A DNA stretch of 64,000 nt from Bordetella parapertussis (GCA_945861305.1 CAMATW010000007.1:1-64000), one strand, 5' to 3'; positions 43,415-53,701 are shown, numbered from the stretch's first letter. Translations and numbers: made by a program. Notes: generated by a model from the sequence alone, not told the origin.

Positions 43415-44686
43415 TTACTTCTTGACAGGTTCGTCAGGCTTGACGTCGTTGCCAGGAATGAAGGGACTCCAAGGCTTGGCCTTCACAGGACCGGGTGTTT
43501 TCCAGACCACATTGAACTGACCATCGGCCTTGATCTCGCCAATGAACACAGACTTGTGCAAGTGGTGGTTTTTCTCGTCCATCTTGCTGGTGATACCGCT
43601 AGGTGCTTTAAAGGTTTGACCAGCCATGGCAGCGATAACTTTGTCGACATCGGTGGACTTGGCTTTTTCAACTGCTTGCTTCCACATATTGATACCGATG
43701 TAAGTGGCTTCCATGGGGTCATTGGTCAAAGCTTTGTCTTTGTGTCCAGCAATGCCCTTGGCTTTTGCGTAGTCAGACCATTTTTTGATGAAAGCATCGT
43801 TGGTGGGGTTCTTGATCGATTGGAAATAGTTCCAAGCAGCCAAGTGACCGACCAAAGGCTTGGTATCCACACCGCGCAATTCTTCTTCACCCACGGAGAA
43901 GGCCACGACGGGAACGTCTTTGGCTTTCAGACCGGCGTTACCCAGTTCTTTGTAGAAGGGAACGTTGGAATCACCATTGATGGTGGAGACCACAGCGGTT
44001 TTGCCACCAGCTGAAAATTTCTTGATGTCAGCCACAATGGTTTGGTAATCTGAGTGACCAAAAGGTGTGTACTTTTCATCGATGTCAGACTCTTTCACGC
44101 CTTTGCTGATCAGGTAAGCACGCAAAATTTTGTTGGTGGTGCGGGGGTAGACATAGTCAGTACCGAGCAGAACCCAACGCTTGGCAGCGCCACCGTCTTT
44201 GCTCATCAAATAGTCAACAGCGGGAATAGCTTGTTGATTAGGCGCAGCACCTGTGTAGAACACGTTTTTCGACAGCTCTTCACCTTCGTACTGCACAGGG
44301 TAGAACAGCAAGCCGTTCATTTCTTCAACCACGGGCAACACCGATTTACGTGATACCGATGTCCAGCAACCGAAAATGACAGCTACCTTGTCTTGACCCA
44401 ATAACTGTTTGGTTTTCTCGGCAAACAAAGGCCAGTTCGAAGCAGGATCAACCACCACGGGTTCGAGCTTCTTGCCCAAAACGCCACCCTTGGCATTGAT
44501 TTCATCGATAGCCATAAGGACTGTGTCTTTCAACACTGTTTCTGAAATAGCCATGGTGCCTGAGAGGCTGTGCAACACACCTACTTTGATGGTGTCTGCA
44601 GAGTGAGCAATAGAAAGTGTCAGAGATCCGCTGACCAAGGCTGCAGCTGCGGCCAAGGTTTTGAGATGGTTGCGACGGTTAAGCAT
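43415..44686 (-). CDS. urtA: Urea ABC transporter substrate-binding protein
   Basis: 423 residues with a Sec-type signal peptide (about 1-30, ending SIAHSA). The mature protein is a type I periplasmic binding protein beginning DTIKVGVLHSLSGTMAISE; VIFGCWTSVSRKSVLPVVEE and LLFYPVQYEGEE are UrtA/FmdD signatures. It binds urea. Transcribed from a clear sigma-54 promoter about 70 nt upstream of the start codon. Confidence 0.95.
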   Translation of the reverse strand: MLNRRNHLKTLAAAAALVSGSLTLSIAHSADTIKVGVLHSLSGTMAISETVLKDTVLMAIDEINAKGGVLGKKLEPVVVDPASNWPLFAEKTKQLLGQDKVAVIFGCWTSVSRKSVLPVVEEMNGLLFYPVQYEGEELSKNVFYTGAAPNQQAIPAVDYLMSKDGGAAKRWVLLGTDYVYPRTTNKILRAYLISKGVKESDIDEKYTPFGHSDYQTIVADIKKFSAGGKTAVVSTINGDSNVPFYKELGNAGLKAKDVPVVAFSVGEEELRGVDTKPLVGHLAAWNYFQSIKNPTNDAFIKKWSDYAKAKGIAGHKDKALTNDPMEATYIGINMWKQAVEKAKSTDVDKVIAAMAGQTFKAPSGITSKMDEKNHHLHKSVFIGEIKADGQFNVVWKTPGPVKAKPWSPFIPGNDVKPDEPVKK

Positions 44687-44752
44687 GAGAGGAACTCCAA
44701 GTCGTTCAAGGTTGAAAAGAAACGCGCCTTGTGGGCTACGCTCTTTGGTCTT

Positions 44753-44769
44753 TGCAAGGCTTGTGCCAA
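44753..44769 (-). promoter_or_regulatory. Sigma-54 promoter of urtABCDE
   Basis: On the minus strand: TTGGCAC-AAGCC-TTGCA, matching the TGGCAC-N5-TTGCA consensus with GG and GC exactly ten bases apart. Transcription would start about 12 nt downstream, giving a leader of roughly 57 nt. Half-sites resembling NtrC boxes (GGTGCA, TGCACC) lie farther upstream at about 44800-44850. Confidence 0.88.
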
Positions 44770-44909
44770 CCTATTAACAATGGAATATTGAACTTTTCAG
44801 GTGCATTCATCGATTTCACCTGCCTGTATTGCACCAAGTACACGCCCTTAAAAGGTGCGAATGAAGATTTAAGCGCCAAATCAGGGCTTTGGTTTTGACC
44901 GGTAGATTT

Positions 44910-45584
44910 TTATTTGATACGAACCACAGATCCCGTGCCTTTGGACTTGGGCTCTGACTTGTGTGGACTGCTCACGGAACCGGTTACGCCAAGAGCTGAC
45001 TCTAGAGCATCCTTGGCAGTATTGATGCTATGAGCGACTTCCTCTATGGAGCAGCGTTTATCCATGGAACGATTTCGAATAATTTTGAAAGCTTCGGCAT
45101 CGCTGATACCACTGGTGTCCATCAGAAATCGTTTTGCCTGCTCAACAACTCTGACTGACTCTACCCGTCCTTCAAGTTTATTGATCCGCTTGAGCAGATC
45201 TTCCCGAACCTTGTGCTGATTGACAGCCAACACAATGGCTGACAGCACGCCAAAAGGCTTAACCGGAGAAAATAGCAGCGCTGAGGAATTTAACTGGCAA
45301 GCCAAATCAAGAACCGTGGGACTTTCAAATTGCAATACAGACACCACAATTTTATTTTTTAATGTTTTCAGTAAGGTCTGATCAATCTTGATAAAAGCTT
45401 CGGGCACCAAGGCCAGCACCACCAGATCAACGCTGAGTAATTCGCTCATCACTGGCGGCCAAACTTGCTGATAAGGCATGCCCAAACGCTCAAGTTGCTG
45501 AGAAATCAAACGGCATTCTGCTCCAAGTGGATGGCATAAACCCACTTGCATCTGGCGCAAACCAGCGACCACGCCCTGTTCCAT
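44910..45584 (-). CDS. amiR: AmiR-like antitermination regulator (ANTAR)
   Basis: 224 residues: an N-terminal pseudo-receiver-like domain (about 1-125), a coiled-coil stretch (about 128-150) and a C-terminal ANTAR RNA-binding domain (about 145-205, VVEQAKRFLMDTSGISDAEA). In Pseudomonas AmiR prevents termination in the amidase leader RNA and is silenced by AmiC. The start at 45584 is fixed by AAGGAGG spaced 5 nt upstream; a longer GTG frame from 45629 is unlikely. Last gene of the amide operon; the attenuator upstream of the operon is its likely target. Confidence 0.88.
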   Translation of the reverse strand: MEQGVVAGLRQMQVGLCHPLGAECRLISQQLERLGMPYQQVWPPVMSELLSVDLVVLALVPEAFIKIDQTLLKTLKNKIVVSVLQFESPTVLDLACQLNSSALLFSPVKPFGVLSAIVLAVNQHKVREDLLKRINKLEGRVESVRVVEQAKRFLMDTSGISDAEAFKIIRNRSMDKRCSIEEVAHSINTAKDALESALGVTGSVSSPHKSEPKSKGTGSVVRIK

Positions 45585-45648
45585 ATATCCTCCTTGTCGA
45601 CAAAAATTTGCAAACTCGGCTCGAGGCACATGCTGTCAAAGTAAAAGA

Positions 45649-46764
45649 TTACAAAGCAGAAATAGCATAGGACATCAAATACGGGTCAGGCCGTACCGTC
45701 CTCTTGGATTCCTTCACAATTTCAAAATCTCCTTCTGCTCTGGACCTTCCGATGCGCGAATACACCCAGCAATGGTTGTTATCTGGATCTATACGCACAC
45801 GACCTTGAGGCGCCTCTACTTCCATACCGCGCAATACTTTGAGCAGACTGTCTGTCTGTACGTCATCTGCTTCTATCAGCGCTTTGGCAAACAGCATAAC
45901 TTGAAAGTATGCAGATTCCCAGCATTGATTGATAGGCACTTCATTGGTGTGGGTAGCCAATTGCTGCCATGAAGGCACGGGTGAATGTTTGAGCAGAGAG
46001 GCAAAGAAGGGGGCCGCTGTGAAGTGGTCGGCTCTGGCAAATGGCTGCATACTTGCCAACTCCGCTTCAGAGGTGGTCAAACTGGCTATCGGCAATGTAA
46101 GCGGCTGCAAACCTGCTTGGGCATAAGTTTCATATAAAGCAGCAGTAGAAGAACCAACCACAGTAGAAAAAATAAAGTCAGGTTTGCACGCTGCAATGTC
46201 CTCCAGCACAGGCCTGAATTCAGCGTGCATTGCCTCGATGCTGAGGTAATGCTCACCCATGATTTTTCCGCCGAACCCATTGACCATGTCTTTCATGATG
46301 CGGTTGGACTCATAAGGGTAAACATAGTCAGAACCAACCAAATAACAATTTTTTCCAAACTTGGAGAACATGAATTCAGCCAAAAAAATGATGTTCTGAT
46401 TTGGACATGCACCGGTATAAATTACATTGGGTGAAAACTCAAAGCCCTCGTACAAGGTGGGATAAAAAAGCAGTTTGTTGTGTTTTTCAATCACCGGCAG
46501 CACTGACTTTCGGCTGATCGATGTGTAGCAACCGAAAATGACACTGACCCCTTGCTCGCTGATCAACTTTTCACTCATTGAAGAAAAAAGGTAAGGGTCG
46601 GATTGAGGATCCATATAAAACGGCTTTATTTCTAAACCATACGTTGACAACAGGGCATTGGCCTCATCAATCGCCAGCAAGGTTGCATGCAACTGGGTTT
46701 TCTCAATCACGGAGGTAGCACCTGTTTGCGAGAAAAGTACGCCCACAGGAATAACGGTCTTCAT
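45649..46764 (-). CDS. amiC: AmiC-like amide sensor, negative regulator
   Basis: 371 residues with a type I periplasmic-binding fold but no signal peptide (starts MKTVIPVGVLFSQTGATS), so it is cytoplasmic as AmiC of Pseudomonas is. It shares VIFGCYTSISRKSVLPVIEK and LLFYPTLYEG with UrtA-type proteins. AmiC binds short amides and releases AmiR. Its ATG overlaps the stop of the VWA gene (ATGA); amiR follows 64 nt later with its own strong Shine-Dalgarno. Confidence 0.87.
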   Translation of the reverse strand: MKTVIPVGVLFSQTGATSVIEKTQLHATLLAIDEANALLSTYGLEIKPFYMDPQSDPYLFSSMSEKLISEQGVSVIFGCYTSISRKSVLPVIEKHNKLLFYPTLYEGFEFSPNVIYTGACPNQNIIFLAEFMFSKFGKNCYLVGSDYVYPYESNRIMKDMVNGFGGKIMGEHYLSIEAMHAEFRPVLEDIAACKPDFIFSTVVGSSTAALYETYAQAGLQPLTLPIASLTTSEAELASMQPFARADHFTAAPFFASLLKHSPVPSWQQLATHTNEVPINQCWESAYFQVMLFAKALIEADDVQTDSLLKVLRGMEVEAPQGRVRIDPDNNHCWVYSRIGRSRAEGDFEIVKESKRTVRPDPYLMSYAISAL

Positions 46765-48389
46765 GGAATGCTCTTTCTGATTTTTTTAAATACACTGCGC
46801 ATAGCCAATTCAATATTGACCGCCTCACAAACCACCGTTTGCGACAAGCCAAATATCTTCTGACATATTTGAGCCTGCGAAGAGCCTATTTTCAAACACA
46901 TCACGCTAACGCCTTCTTCTCTCAATTGAGCGACCACAAATTGGCTGTCTTGCCATAAATAATTTTCATCTGGGCAGTCCACATCACTGGGCACACCGTC
47001 GGTCAGCACCAGCACCATGGGTTGCTGCAAGCTATTTACACACAAAGTACTCATGTGTCTCAGTGCAGCACCAAGTCTGGTGGAATAGGCGGCCTGCAGT
47101 CCTTGTAAAGAGCGCCGCTGAGTGTCTGTCCATGGTGAAACAAAATCCTTGTGCAGGGTAATGCTGACGGCGTCTTTTGTATTTGAATGAAAACTTGACA
47201 CACCAAATGGAATACGCGCCGATTGAAAATAATCTGCTAGATAAGTAATTGCTTTTTTTTCCAGATCAAGAATACTCGTGAAACTTCCCGCAATACGATC
47301 ATTGGCAGATTCAGAGGCATCTATCAGCACCATCACACCGGCACTCAATTGCTGTCGCTGCCACTGCAAAAAAATATTTTCATCTGGGGAAATCTGACAA
47401 CGCAGATCAATACTGCGCTCTATGGCTTTGTCAAGCCACAGTTGTTCGCTTGAATCAACAGATAACTTGAACTCTCCACGCATTGCGCGCCTTCTTCGGG
47501 TTTTCAAGTATGCAGCATGTGCTGCACGAAGCGGAACACGTTGCAAGCCAGAGGCTGGCAACAAACCCAAGTGGTTCACAGTCACAAAGGCTTTATTCAA
47601 GTTTTGAGTATCTGCATTCCATTCGTCATAGTAAAAAATCAACTTCTCTTCCTTCGGTGGAAGATCGGGCTCTAAGGGAGATGATGTTCTTGAATGGGTG
47701 ACCGTTTCCTGCACTTTTTGCTCTGCAGAGGCATCTGTCCAAAGTATGGAGTTGTCATCGCGGTAAGCTGGCCAAACAGCATATTTCGTATGGTCAAACC
47801 GGTAACGCATCTGACCAAGGTCGTTGGCTAAAATTGATCCTGCTTCGCGCAATGCAGCAAATCCACCACCGCCACTTAAAGCTTGCTCATACATGTCCAA
47901 CGCCTTGCCGCACCAATAGTCTTCAAATACATTGTGTCTGCGGTTCAGACAGACAGACATTTTGGCTAACTGGGTTTCCACTCCTCCAATTTGCAATGCC
48001 TGCTCCATATCCATGCGCGAAGTGAATACGGCCCCTATGCCTTCAATATCGTCATTGATCAAACGCTCTACCCTTTCATCTTCAAGCAAAGATATAAGTG
48101 CCAGCGAAAGATGTTTGAATTTACCAACTGGTTGGAAAAATGCGGAGTGCTTTAAATGTGCTTTGGCGTGTGCCACCATGCACAGTAAATCCACGGGCTG
48201 GTAGTCGCCCTGCAGCACACCTGAAAGCTTCTGAGACAAACTGTGCGGCAATGACACGCCAAATGGGGTGATTGCTAATCTTTGTTGTTGGTGGCTTCGA
48301 TCAATCGACACCACAGGCAAGACTTGCTCAGGCTGCTGCAAACCACGCAAGACGGATTCAAGCCACTTATCAGCAATCACTGTGTCCAT
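46761..48389 (-). CDS. VWA-domain protein of the NorD/CbbO type
   Basis: About 542 residues. A helical N-terminal region (about 1-340) and a C-terminal von Willebrand A domain (about 350-540) with the MIDAS motif LIDASESAND and a later LTDGVPSD. Such proteins work with a MoxR ATPase (the next gene upstream) as metallo-chaperone or remodelling pairs, for example NorQ/NorD and CbbQ/CbbO. ATG at 48389 (MDTVIADKWL) is chosen since it follows the ATPase stop; an ATG at 48467 would overlap. The target may be the amidase or the transporter. Confidence 0.85.
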   Translation of the reverse strand: MDTVIADKWLESVLRGLQQPEQVLPVVSIDRSHQQQRLAITPFGVSLPHSLSQKLSGVLQGDYQPVDLLCMVAHAKAHLKHSAFFQPVGKFKHLSLALISLLEDERVERLINDDIEGIGAVFTSRMDMEQALQIGGVETQLAKMSVCLNRRHNVFEDYWCGKALDMYEQALSGGGGFAALREAGSILANDLGQMRYRFDHTKYAVWPAYRDDNSILWTDASAEQKVQETVTHSRTSSPLEPDLPPKEEKLIFYYDEWNADTQNLNKAFVTVNHLGLLPASGLQRVPLRAAHAAYLKTRRRRAMRGEFKLSVDSSEQLWLDKAIERSIDLRCQISPDENIFLQWQRQQLSAGVMVLIDASESANDRIAGSFTSILDLEKKAITYLADYFQSARIPFGVSSFHSNTKDAVSITLHKDFVSPWTDTQRRSLQGLQAAYSTRLGAALRHMSTLCVNSLQQPMVLVLTDGVPSDVDCPDENYLWQDSQFVVAQLREEGVSVMCLKIGSSQAQICQKIFGLSQTVVCEAVNIELAMRSVFKKIRKSIP

Positions 48390-48405
48390 GTCTACGCAAT
48401 CACAT

Positions 48406-49242
48406 TTAGACTGCGGCAATAACCAGTGGAAGCATAGCCAGCAAACTTGCTCTGATAGTGGGTTCATCAGTGACGGGATCAATCAATGCCGCCTCCAACA
48501 GATTTTGTTGGCCCGTCTTTTGTGACATCAACTTTGCGGCATGGATCAACATACGCGTTGATACCCCTTCAAATAAACCGCTACCGGCCATTTTGCGTGA
48601 ACTCGCACCAAAATTCGCAAGTGCTCGCGCAAGTGCGGAAGTACAACCCGACTCGCTGGCGATGATGTGCTGCTCAAGTTCAATGGCAGGGTAATCGAAG
48701 CGCACCGCCACGAAGCGCTGCTTGATCGATTCTTTCAGGTCACGCATCACGCTTTGATACCCTGGGTTGTAAGAAACCACCAACATAAAATGGGCAGGCG
48801 CATGCAAGACTTCACTGGTCTTGTCTATGAATAATTGACGACGATGGTCAGCCAATGCATTTAAAACCACCAGTGCCTCTTGCCGTGCTTCAATCACTTC
48901 ATCCAAATAACAAATGCCACCTTGCCGCACGGCCAGCGTCAGTGGGCCATCTATCCAAGGAGTCTCATTCCCTTTAAGGATAAATCTGCCCACCAGATCG
49001 CTGGCACTGGTGTCCTCATTACAGGCGACAGTCCACATCGGCAACTTCAACTGTTGCGCCATGTATTCGACAAACCTCGTTTTTCCACATCCGGTAGGCC
49101 CTTTGATGAGCAAAGGAAGATGATGCTGGAAAGCCTGTCGGAAAACCAGCTCTTCGTCACCTAGCGGATGATAGGAAATAGTCAAAGGCAAATCAACGGT
49201 GCTGGGTGGATTGATTGGGAATACCCTCAATCGGTGCCTCAT
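48406..49242 (-). CDS. MoxR-family AAA+ ATPase (CbbQ/NorQ-like)
   Basis: About 278 residues. Walker [20 protein letters not shown] (about 44-62), Walker [18 protein letters not shown] (about 105-121), then sensor motifs [11 protein letters not shown]. The CbbQ/NorQ/GpvN branch has exactly this [11 protein letters not shown] loop. The corresponding gene in the Pseudomonas amidase operon is amiB, also an ATPase. The start is uncertain: ATG 49242 overlaps amiE by 50 nt and has GGAA upstream; a TTG at 49191 follows the amiE stop directly and begins family homology. Confidence 0.85.
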   Translation of the reverse strand: MRHRLRVFPINPPSTVDLPLTISYHPLGDEELVFRQAFQHHLPLLIKGPTGCGKTRFVEYMAQQLKLPMWTVACNEDTSASDLVGRFILKGNETPWIDGPLTLAVRQGGICYLDEVIEARQEALVVLNALADHRRQLFIDKTSEVLHAPAHFMLVVSYNPGYQSVMRDLKESIKQRFVAVRFDYPAIELEQHIIASESGCTSALARALANFGASSRKMAGSGLFEGVSTRMLIHAAKLMSQKTGQQNLLEAALIDPVTDEPTIRASLLAMLPLVIAAV

Positions 49243-50230
49243 CAGTTCCGGGTGTAGATCGGGTAATGGATTCAACCATTTTGCGTGTGCCTTCAGGGTC
49301 GTTAATCCATTTGGAATAAAACTCGAATGGACATGCTGCTACACCGTTGGCATCTTCTCCGGAATTGATTTTCCCAGTGTAGCCACGGTGCAATAACTTG
49401 TACAAATGGTTTTGTGATTGCATGGTACGTCGTGCATCGCGAATCAAACTGACAGAAAGCTCTGCGTACTGAATGCCCATATCTTCTTCGCCGCATTCGC
49501 CAAGTGTGCGGCCGTCAAAACCGACGATGGCTGAGTGACCGAAATAAGAATAAACCCCATCAAAGCCGGATGCATTGGCAACAGCAACGTAACAATTGTT
49601 CATCCAGGCCATAGCCTTGGCAACAATCACCTGTTGGTCTTTGGCCGGATACATATACCCTTGGCAACGCACAATCAACTCAGCCCCGCGCATGGCGCAA
49701 TCACGCCAGATTTCAGGGTAGTTGCCATCATCGCAAATGATGAGACTGATCTTCATGCCTTTAGGTCCATCGGACACATAAGTGCAATCGCCGGGATACC
49801 AACCTTCGATTGGCACCCAAGGCATGATCTTGCGGTACTTCTGCACGATTTCACCTTTGTCGTTCATCAGAATCAAGGTGTTGTAAGGTGCTTTTTTGGG
49901 ATGCTCTTCGTGACGTTCACCAGTTAAAGAGAACACGCCCCAAACCTTGGCCTTGCGGCAAGCAGCTGCGAAAATTTCAGTCTCTTCGCCTGGTACCGTG
50001 GCAGCAGTTTCGTACATCTCTTTAGAGTCATACATGATGCCGTGGGTAGAGTATTCAGGAAAGATGACCAGATCCATGCCGGGCAAACCTTGCTTCATAC
50101 CAACCAGCATGTCACCGATCTTGCGTGCGTTGTCCAACACCTCAGCCTTGGTGTGTAAACGGGGCATTTTGTAGTTAACAACTGCAACGCCGACACAATC
50201 CTTGCTGCTTGAAATATCACCATGTCTCAT
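49193..50230 (-). CDS. amiE: Aliphatic amidase
   Basis: 345 residues, a nitrilase-superfamily amidase hydrolysing short aliphatic amides to acid and ammonia. It begins [20 protein letters not shown], almost as in Pseudomonas AmiE. Catalytic triad: Glu in FPEYSTHG (about residue 59), Lys in YRKIMPW (about 134) and Cys in [10 protein letters not shown] (about 166). Length matches the family, about 346. It follows the ABC genes in the operon. Confidence 0.96.
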   Translation of the reverse strand: MRHGDISSSKDCVGVAVVNYKMPRLHTKAEVLDNARKIGDMLVGMKQGLPGMDLVIFPEYSTHGIMYDSKEMYETAATVPGEETEIFAAACRKAKVWGVFSLTGERHEEHPKKAPYNTLILMNDKGEIVQKYRKIMPWVPIEGWYPGDCTYVSDGPKGMKISLIICDDGNYPEIWRDCAMRGAELIVRCQGYMYPAKDQQVIVAKAMAWMNNCYVAVANASGFDGVYSYFGHSAIVGFDGRTLGECGEEDMGIQYAELSVSLIRDARRTMQSQNHLYKLLHRGYTGKINSGEDANGVAACPFEFYSKWINDPEGTRKMVESITRSTPGTDEAPIEGIPNQSTQHR

Positions 50231-50250
50231 ATGAGTTCTCCTCTGAATTG

Positions 50251-50946
50251 TTAAATTGTTAAAAATGCCTTGACGGCATCCACGTCCTCCGCTCCCTTGC
50301 CGCAGGTATGTACTACAGCCCCACGCTCCAAAACTACCAAGCGGTCAGCCACACTGACAGCAAAACTCAACACCTGCTCTGACAGCAAAACGGTGCAATC
50401 GGTTGCCTGCTGTAACTTGATCAATGCAGCAGCAATTTCCTTGATGATGGATGGCTGAATCCCCTCAGTTGGCTCATCTAGGATCAACAGACTGGGACCA
50501 GCTGTCAAAGCCCTGCCAATCGCAACCATCTGTTGTTGTCCGCCGGATAAATTACCTGCTTTGCGATCCTTCATCTGAGACAGGACTGGGAACAATTCAT
50601 AAACAAGGTCAGGAATTTTTTTGAGTCGCCCGGTATTGAGGGACGTCAACAGGTTTTCTTCCACTGTTAACTGACTGAACAACAACCGGCCTTGCGGTAC
50701 ATAACCCATTCCCATTCGAGCACGCTCAAATACGGGCATACGGGTGATGTCCTTCCCCATGAATTCAATACGGCCAGAATGGACAGGCAACAAACCAACC
50801 AAGGTTTTAAAAAAAGTGGACTTGGACATGCCGTTTTTTCCAATCACGGCAACGGCTTCGTGCGCTTTCATATCAAATGACACACCATGCAAAACAATGC
50901 TTTGACCATAGCCAGCCATCAATTCAGTCGTGTGCAGCAACGTCAT
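50251..50946 (-). CDS. Amide/urea-type ABC transporter ATPase, UrtE-like
   Basis: 231 residues, paralogous to UrtE. Signature [16 protein letters not shown] (about 133-148) and Walker [17 protein letters not shown] are normal. The P-loop reads [14 protein letters not shown] (about 35-48): Ser replaces the Gly that precedes the catalytic Lys in GxNGxGKST, a substitution that usually harms nucleotide binding. The gene is otherwise intact. Confidence 0.9.
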   Translation of the reverse strand: MTLLHTTELMAGYGQSIVLHGVSFDMKAHEAVAVIGKNGMSKSTFFKTLVGLLPVHSGRIEFMGKDITRMPVFERARMGMGYVPQGRLLFSQLTVEENLLTSLNTGRLKKIPDLVYELFPVLSQMKDRKAGNLSGGQQQMVAIGRALTAGPSLLILDEPTEGIQPSIIKEIAAALIKLQQATDCTVLLSEQVLSFAVSVADRLVVLERGAVVHTCGKGAEDVDAVKAFLTI

Positions 50947-50949
50947 CCC

Positions 50950-51687
50950 CTAATCACCTAAATAGACTTCACGTACACGAGGATCTGCCTGAACTTGTTC
51001 AATAGAACCTTCACACAAAATCGCACCTTGGTGCAACACAGTGACGTTGCCGGAAAGCTTCTTGACAAAATCCATGTCGTGCTCAATCACGACAATAGCC
51101 TGAATTGCAGATATACGTTGAATCAAATTTACAGTCTGATCACGCTCCTTCAAACTCATGCCTGCTACTGGTTCATCCAACAATAGCAATTGAGGATGCT
51201 GAACCAGCAGCATCGCTATCTCCAACCATTGTTTCTGCCCGTGACTGAGAGTGCCCGCTTGAACATCCAGCATATTGACCAAGTTAGTGGTCTCAGCTAC
51301 ATCAATAATTTCTTGATTGAACTGATCATCACTGTTGAAGATGGCAGACAACATGCTCTGCCCCTTGGGTACGGATATTTGTATATTCTGGTAAACCGTC
51401 AAGTCATCGTAGACTGAGGGAGTCTGAAATTTTCTTCCCATGCCCATGCGGGTACGTTTGAATTCACTCTCGACGTCAATTCGAATGCCTTGGAAAAAAA
51501 TACTGCCTTGGGTCGCCGGTGTCTTGCCACATATGGCGTCAAGCAAAGTAGTTTTCCCAGCGCCATTCGGTCCAATTATGCAACGTATCTCACCCTGCTG
51601 AATTAACAGATTGACATGGTCAATGGCCACAAAGCCACCAAAACTGACCACTAAGTCACGCACCTCCAGCAATGACTTTCCGCTCAT
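50950..51687 (-). CDS. Amide/urea-type ABC transporter ATPase, UrtD-like
   Basis: 245 residues. Walker A CIIGPNGAGKTTLLDAICGK (about 35-54), signature LSHGQKQWLEIAMLL (about 146-160), Walker B LLLLDEPVAGMSLKE. Normal in all motifs, unlike its partner at 50251. Overlaps the permease gene upstream by ATGA. Confidence 0.92.
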   Translation of the reverse strand: MSGKSLLEVRDLVVSFGGFVAIDHVNLLIQQGEIRCIIGPNGAGKTTLLDAICGKTPATQGSIFFQGIRIDVESEFKRTRMGMGRKFQTPSVYDDLTVYQNIQISVPKGQSMLSAIFNSDDQFNQEIIDVAETTNLVNMLDVQAGTLSHGQKQWLEIAMLLVQHPQLLLLDEPVAGMSLKERDQTVNLIQRISAIQAIVVIEHDMDFVKKLSGNVTVLHQGAILCEGSIEQVQADPRVREVYLGD

Positions 51688-52733
51688 CGACTGTCACCTG
51701 CTGCTTTGGGTCGGGATTTAAACATCCCAAGCAAACCTGCCAGGCCTTGCGGTAGAACTGCCGTGACGAGCAAAAACAATCCACCTAAGAAAAATAACCA
51801 ACCTTGGGGAAATTGCTCTGACAGCGCAGATTTGAGCCAGCCAATGGAAAACGCAGCAAACACCGCCCCGAGAACGGATGTGCGACCACCAAAAGCAGCA
51901 TAAACAATCATTTCAACAGAGGCAACAGCTCCAACCAGTTGTGGCGTGATCAATCCAGTGAACAACACAAACATCGCACCGCCTATGGAAGCAAGCACGC
52001 AAGATACAGACAAGGTGGCCGCCTTTATCCATGCAGTGTCGTAACCGGAAAACCGAACACGGTCTTCTCGGTCTCTGATTGCAATCAAGACTTTTCCATA
52101 GCGGGATGAAACAAGGTATTGCACTAACGCTGCACATACGGCCAGCAATCCCAACATCATGTAAAACAAGCGCGTTCTTGCTTCATCCGAAGCAACATCC
52201 CAACCTAGCAAAGTACTGAAATCTGTAATCCCATTGGCGCCGCCTGTACCGCCTTGACTGCCAATGATCAATACCGTCAAGGTAAGAGATAAGGCCAGTG
52301 TCAGTATTGCAAAATACACACCGCTAACGCGCTTTTTAAAAATCAGATATGTAAATGGAAATGCCACCAATACAGGCAATACAAAAATACAGAGCAACGT
52401 AAAACTGAAACTTTGAAATGGCAGCCAAGCCAAGGGCAACTGCTCAACGCTGCTCCAAACCATGAAGTCTGGCAATTCGGGGCTGGAAGCTTCCAGCTTC
52501 AAAAACATGGCAAGCGAATAGGCACCAATGCCAAAGAAGATGCCTTGACCCAGACTGAGAATGCCGCAATAGCCCCAACTGAGCACAATACCCAATGCCA
52601 CAAAGGCAAATGACAGGTACTTGCCGTATAGCGGAACTCTGAATTCTGGCGACACGAGTGGCAACATCGAAAGTAAGCCGAAGATGATGATGAAATTCAC
52701 CCACCAGCTTTTTCGTAAAAATTCTTTTGGCAT
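51684..52733 (-). CDS. Amide/urea-type ABC transporter permease, UrtC-like
   Basis: 349 residues, about ten helices, LivM-like. SLGQGIFFGIGAYSLAMFLK (about 60-79) and the coupling segment RYGKVLIAIRDREDRVRFSG (about 213-232) match UrtC at 40619, showing the two systems are paralogous. It starts 1 nt after the UrtB-like gene. Confidence 0.92.
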   Translation of the reverse strand: MPKEFLRKSWWVNFIIIFGLLSMLPLVSPEFRVPLYGKYLSFAFVALGIVLSWGYCGILSLGQGIFFGIGAYSLAMFLKLEASSPELPDFMVWSSVEQLPLAWLPFQSFSFTLLCIFVLPVLVAFPFTYLIFKKRVSGVYFAILTLALSLTLTVLIIGSQGGTGGANGITDFSTLLGWDVASDEARTRLFYMMLGLLAVCAALVQYLVSSRYGKVLIAIRDREDRVRFSGYDTAWIKAATLSVSCVLASIGGAMFVLFTGLITPQLVGAVASVEMIVYAAFGGRTSVLGAVFAAFSIGWLKSALSEQFPQGWLFFLGGLFLLVTAVLPQGLAGLLGMFKSRPKAAGDSR

Positions 52734-52734
52734 A

Positions 52735-53637
52735 TCAACTCCTCACTTTGGGAGAAAACAGGCCATTCGGGCGGAAGTAAAGAATTACCACCACTATTAG
52801 CATCAGCAGAACTTTGGCATATGAACTGGTCGTCATGAATTCAAAAGTAGTTTGTAATTGCGCAATGATGAAACTTGACAACGCTGTACCCATGATGCTG
52901 GCAACGCCGCCGAATACGACAACAATGAAGGTATCTACGATATACAACTGTCCAGTACCCGGATTGGTAGAGCCGATCATCGTGAAAACGCTACCGGCAA
53001 TACCCGCCAATCCGCTACCAAGCGCAAAGGTGTACATATCGACTTGCCGCGTATTGATGCCGACCGTTTCAGCAATGGCGCGGTTTTGTGTAATGGCGCG
53101 AACTTTTAAACCCATGCGGGTTTTGAAGAACAGCAAGTACACAATGCCCGCCACAAACAAAGTAAGCACAATAATGAATATCCGATTCAGCGGAAGTTGT
53201 ATGCCAGTAAAAGGCTCAATGGCGCCATCCAACCATGAGGCAAGCGGTATGGTTACTTCTTGAGGTCCGAACACTGTGCGGTAAGTTTGTTGCAATATTA
53301 AACTCAAACCCCAAGTTGCAAGCAATGTGTCCAATGGGCGGTTGTAAAACCACCGCACCACCGACCACTCAAGGAACATGCCAAATAAGAATGTGACTAA
53401 AAACGCGATCGGTATAGCAAACAAAATATAGGTATCTACCGAATCAGGAAATACTCTTAGAAAAACATTGGCAACCATGAAAGTGACGTAGGCCCCTAAA
53501 GCCATAAGTTCCCCATGCGCCATATTGATGACACCCATCAAACCAAAAACGATGGCCAGTCCCAAAGACATCAGCAGCAAAATAGCCGTGTAGCTCACAC
53601 CGCTGAAGAGTTGCATCCAAAAAATTTCAAGACTCAC
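52735..53637 (-). CDS. Amide/urea-type ABC transporter permease, UrtB-like (short)
   Basis: 300 residues, about eight helices, LivH-like with INMAHGELMALGAYVTFM (about 37-54). It lacks the 200-residue periplasmic N-terminal region of the UrtB at 41742. This short form is what is seen in amide-specific systems such as FmdE-type permeases. Confidence 0.92.
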   Translation of the reverse strand: MSLEIFWMQLFSGVSYTAILLLMSLGLAIVFGLMGVINMAHGELMALGAYVTFMVANVFLRVFPDSVDTYILFAIPIAFLVTFLFGMFLEWSVVRWFYNRPLDTLLATWGLSLILQQTYRTVFGPQEVTIPLASWLDGAIEPFTGIQLPLNRIFIIVLTLFVAGIVYLLFFKTRMGLKVRAITQNRAIAETVGINTRQVDMYTFALGSGLAGIAGSVFTMIGSTNPGTGQLYIVDTFIVVVFGGVASIMGTALSSFIIAQLQTTFEFMTTSSYAKVLLMLIVVVILYFRPNGLFSPKVRS

Positions 53638-53652
53638 AGAAACTCTCCTCGG

Positions 53653-53678
53653 TTGCCTGCCGGTTACCCGACAGGCAA
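53653..53678 (-). other. Intercistronic hairpin after the amide-binding protein gene
   Basis: TTGCCTG-C-CGG / CCG-A-CAGGCAA with a four-base loop and one mismatch, no T-run. It occupies the same place as the hairpin after urtA and probably stabilises the binding-protein message. Confidence 0.6.
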
Positions 53679-53701
53679 TCCGAATCCTTCAATTCAAAAA
53701 A

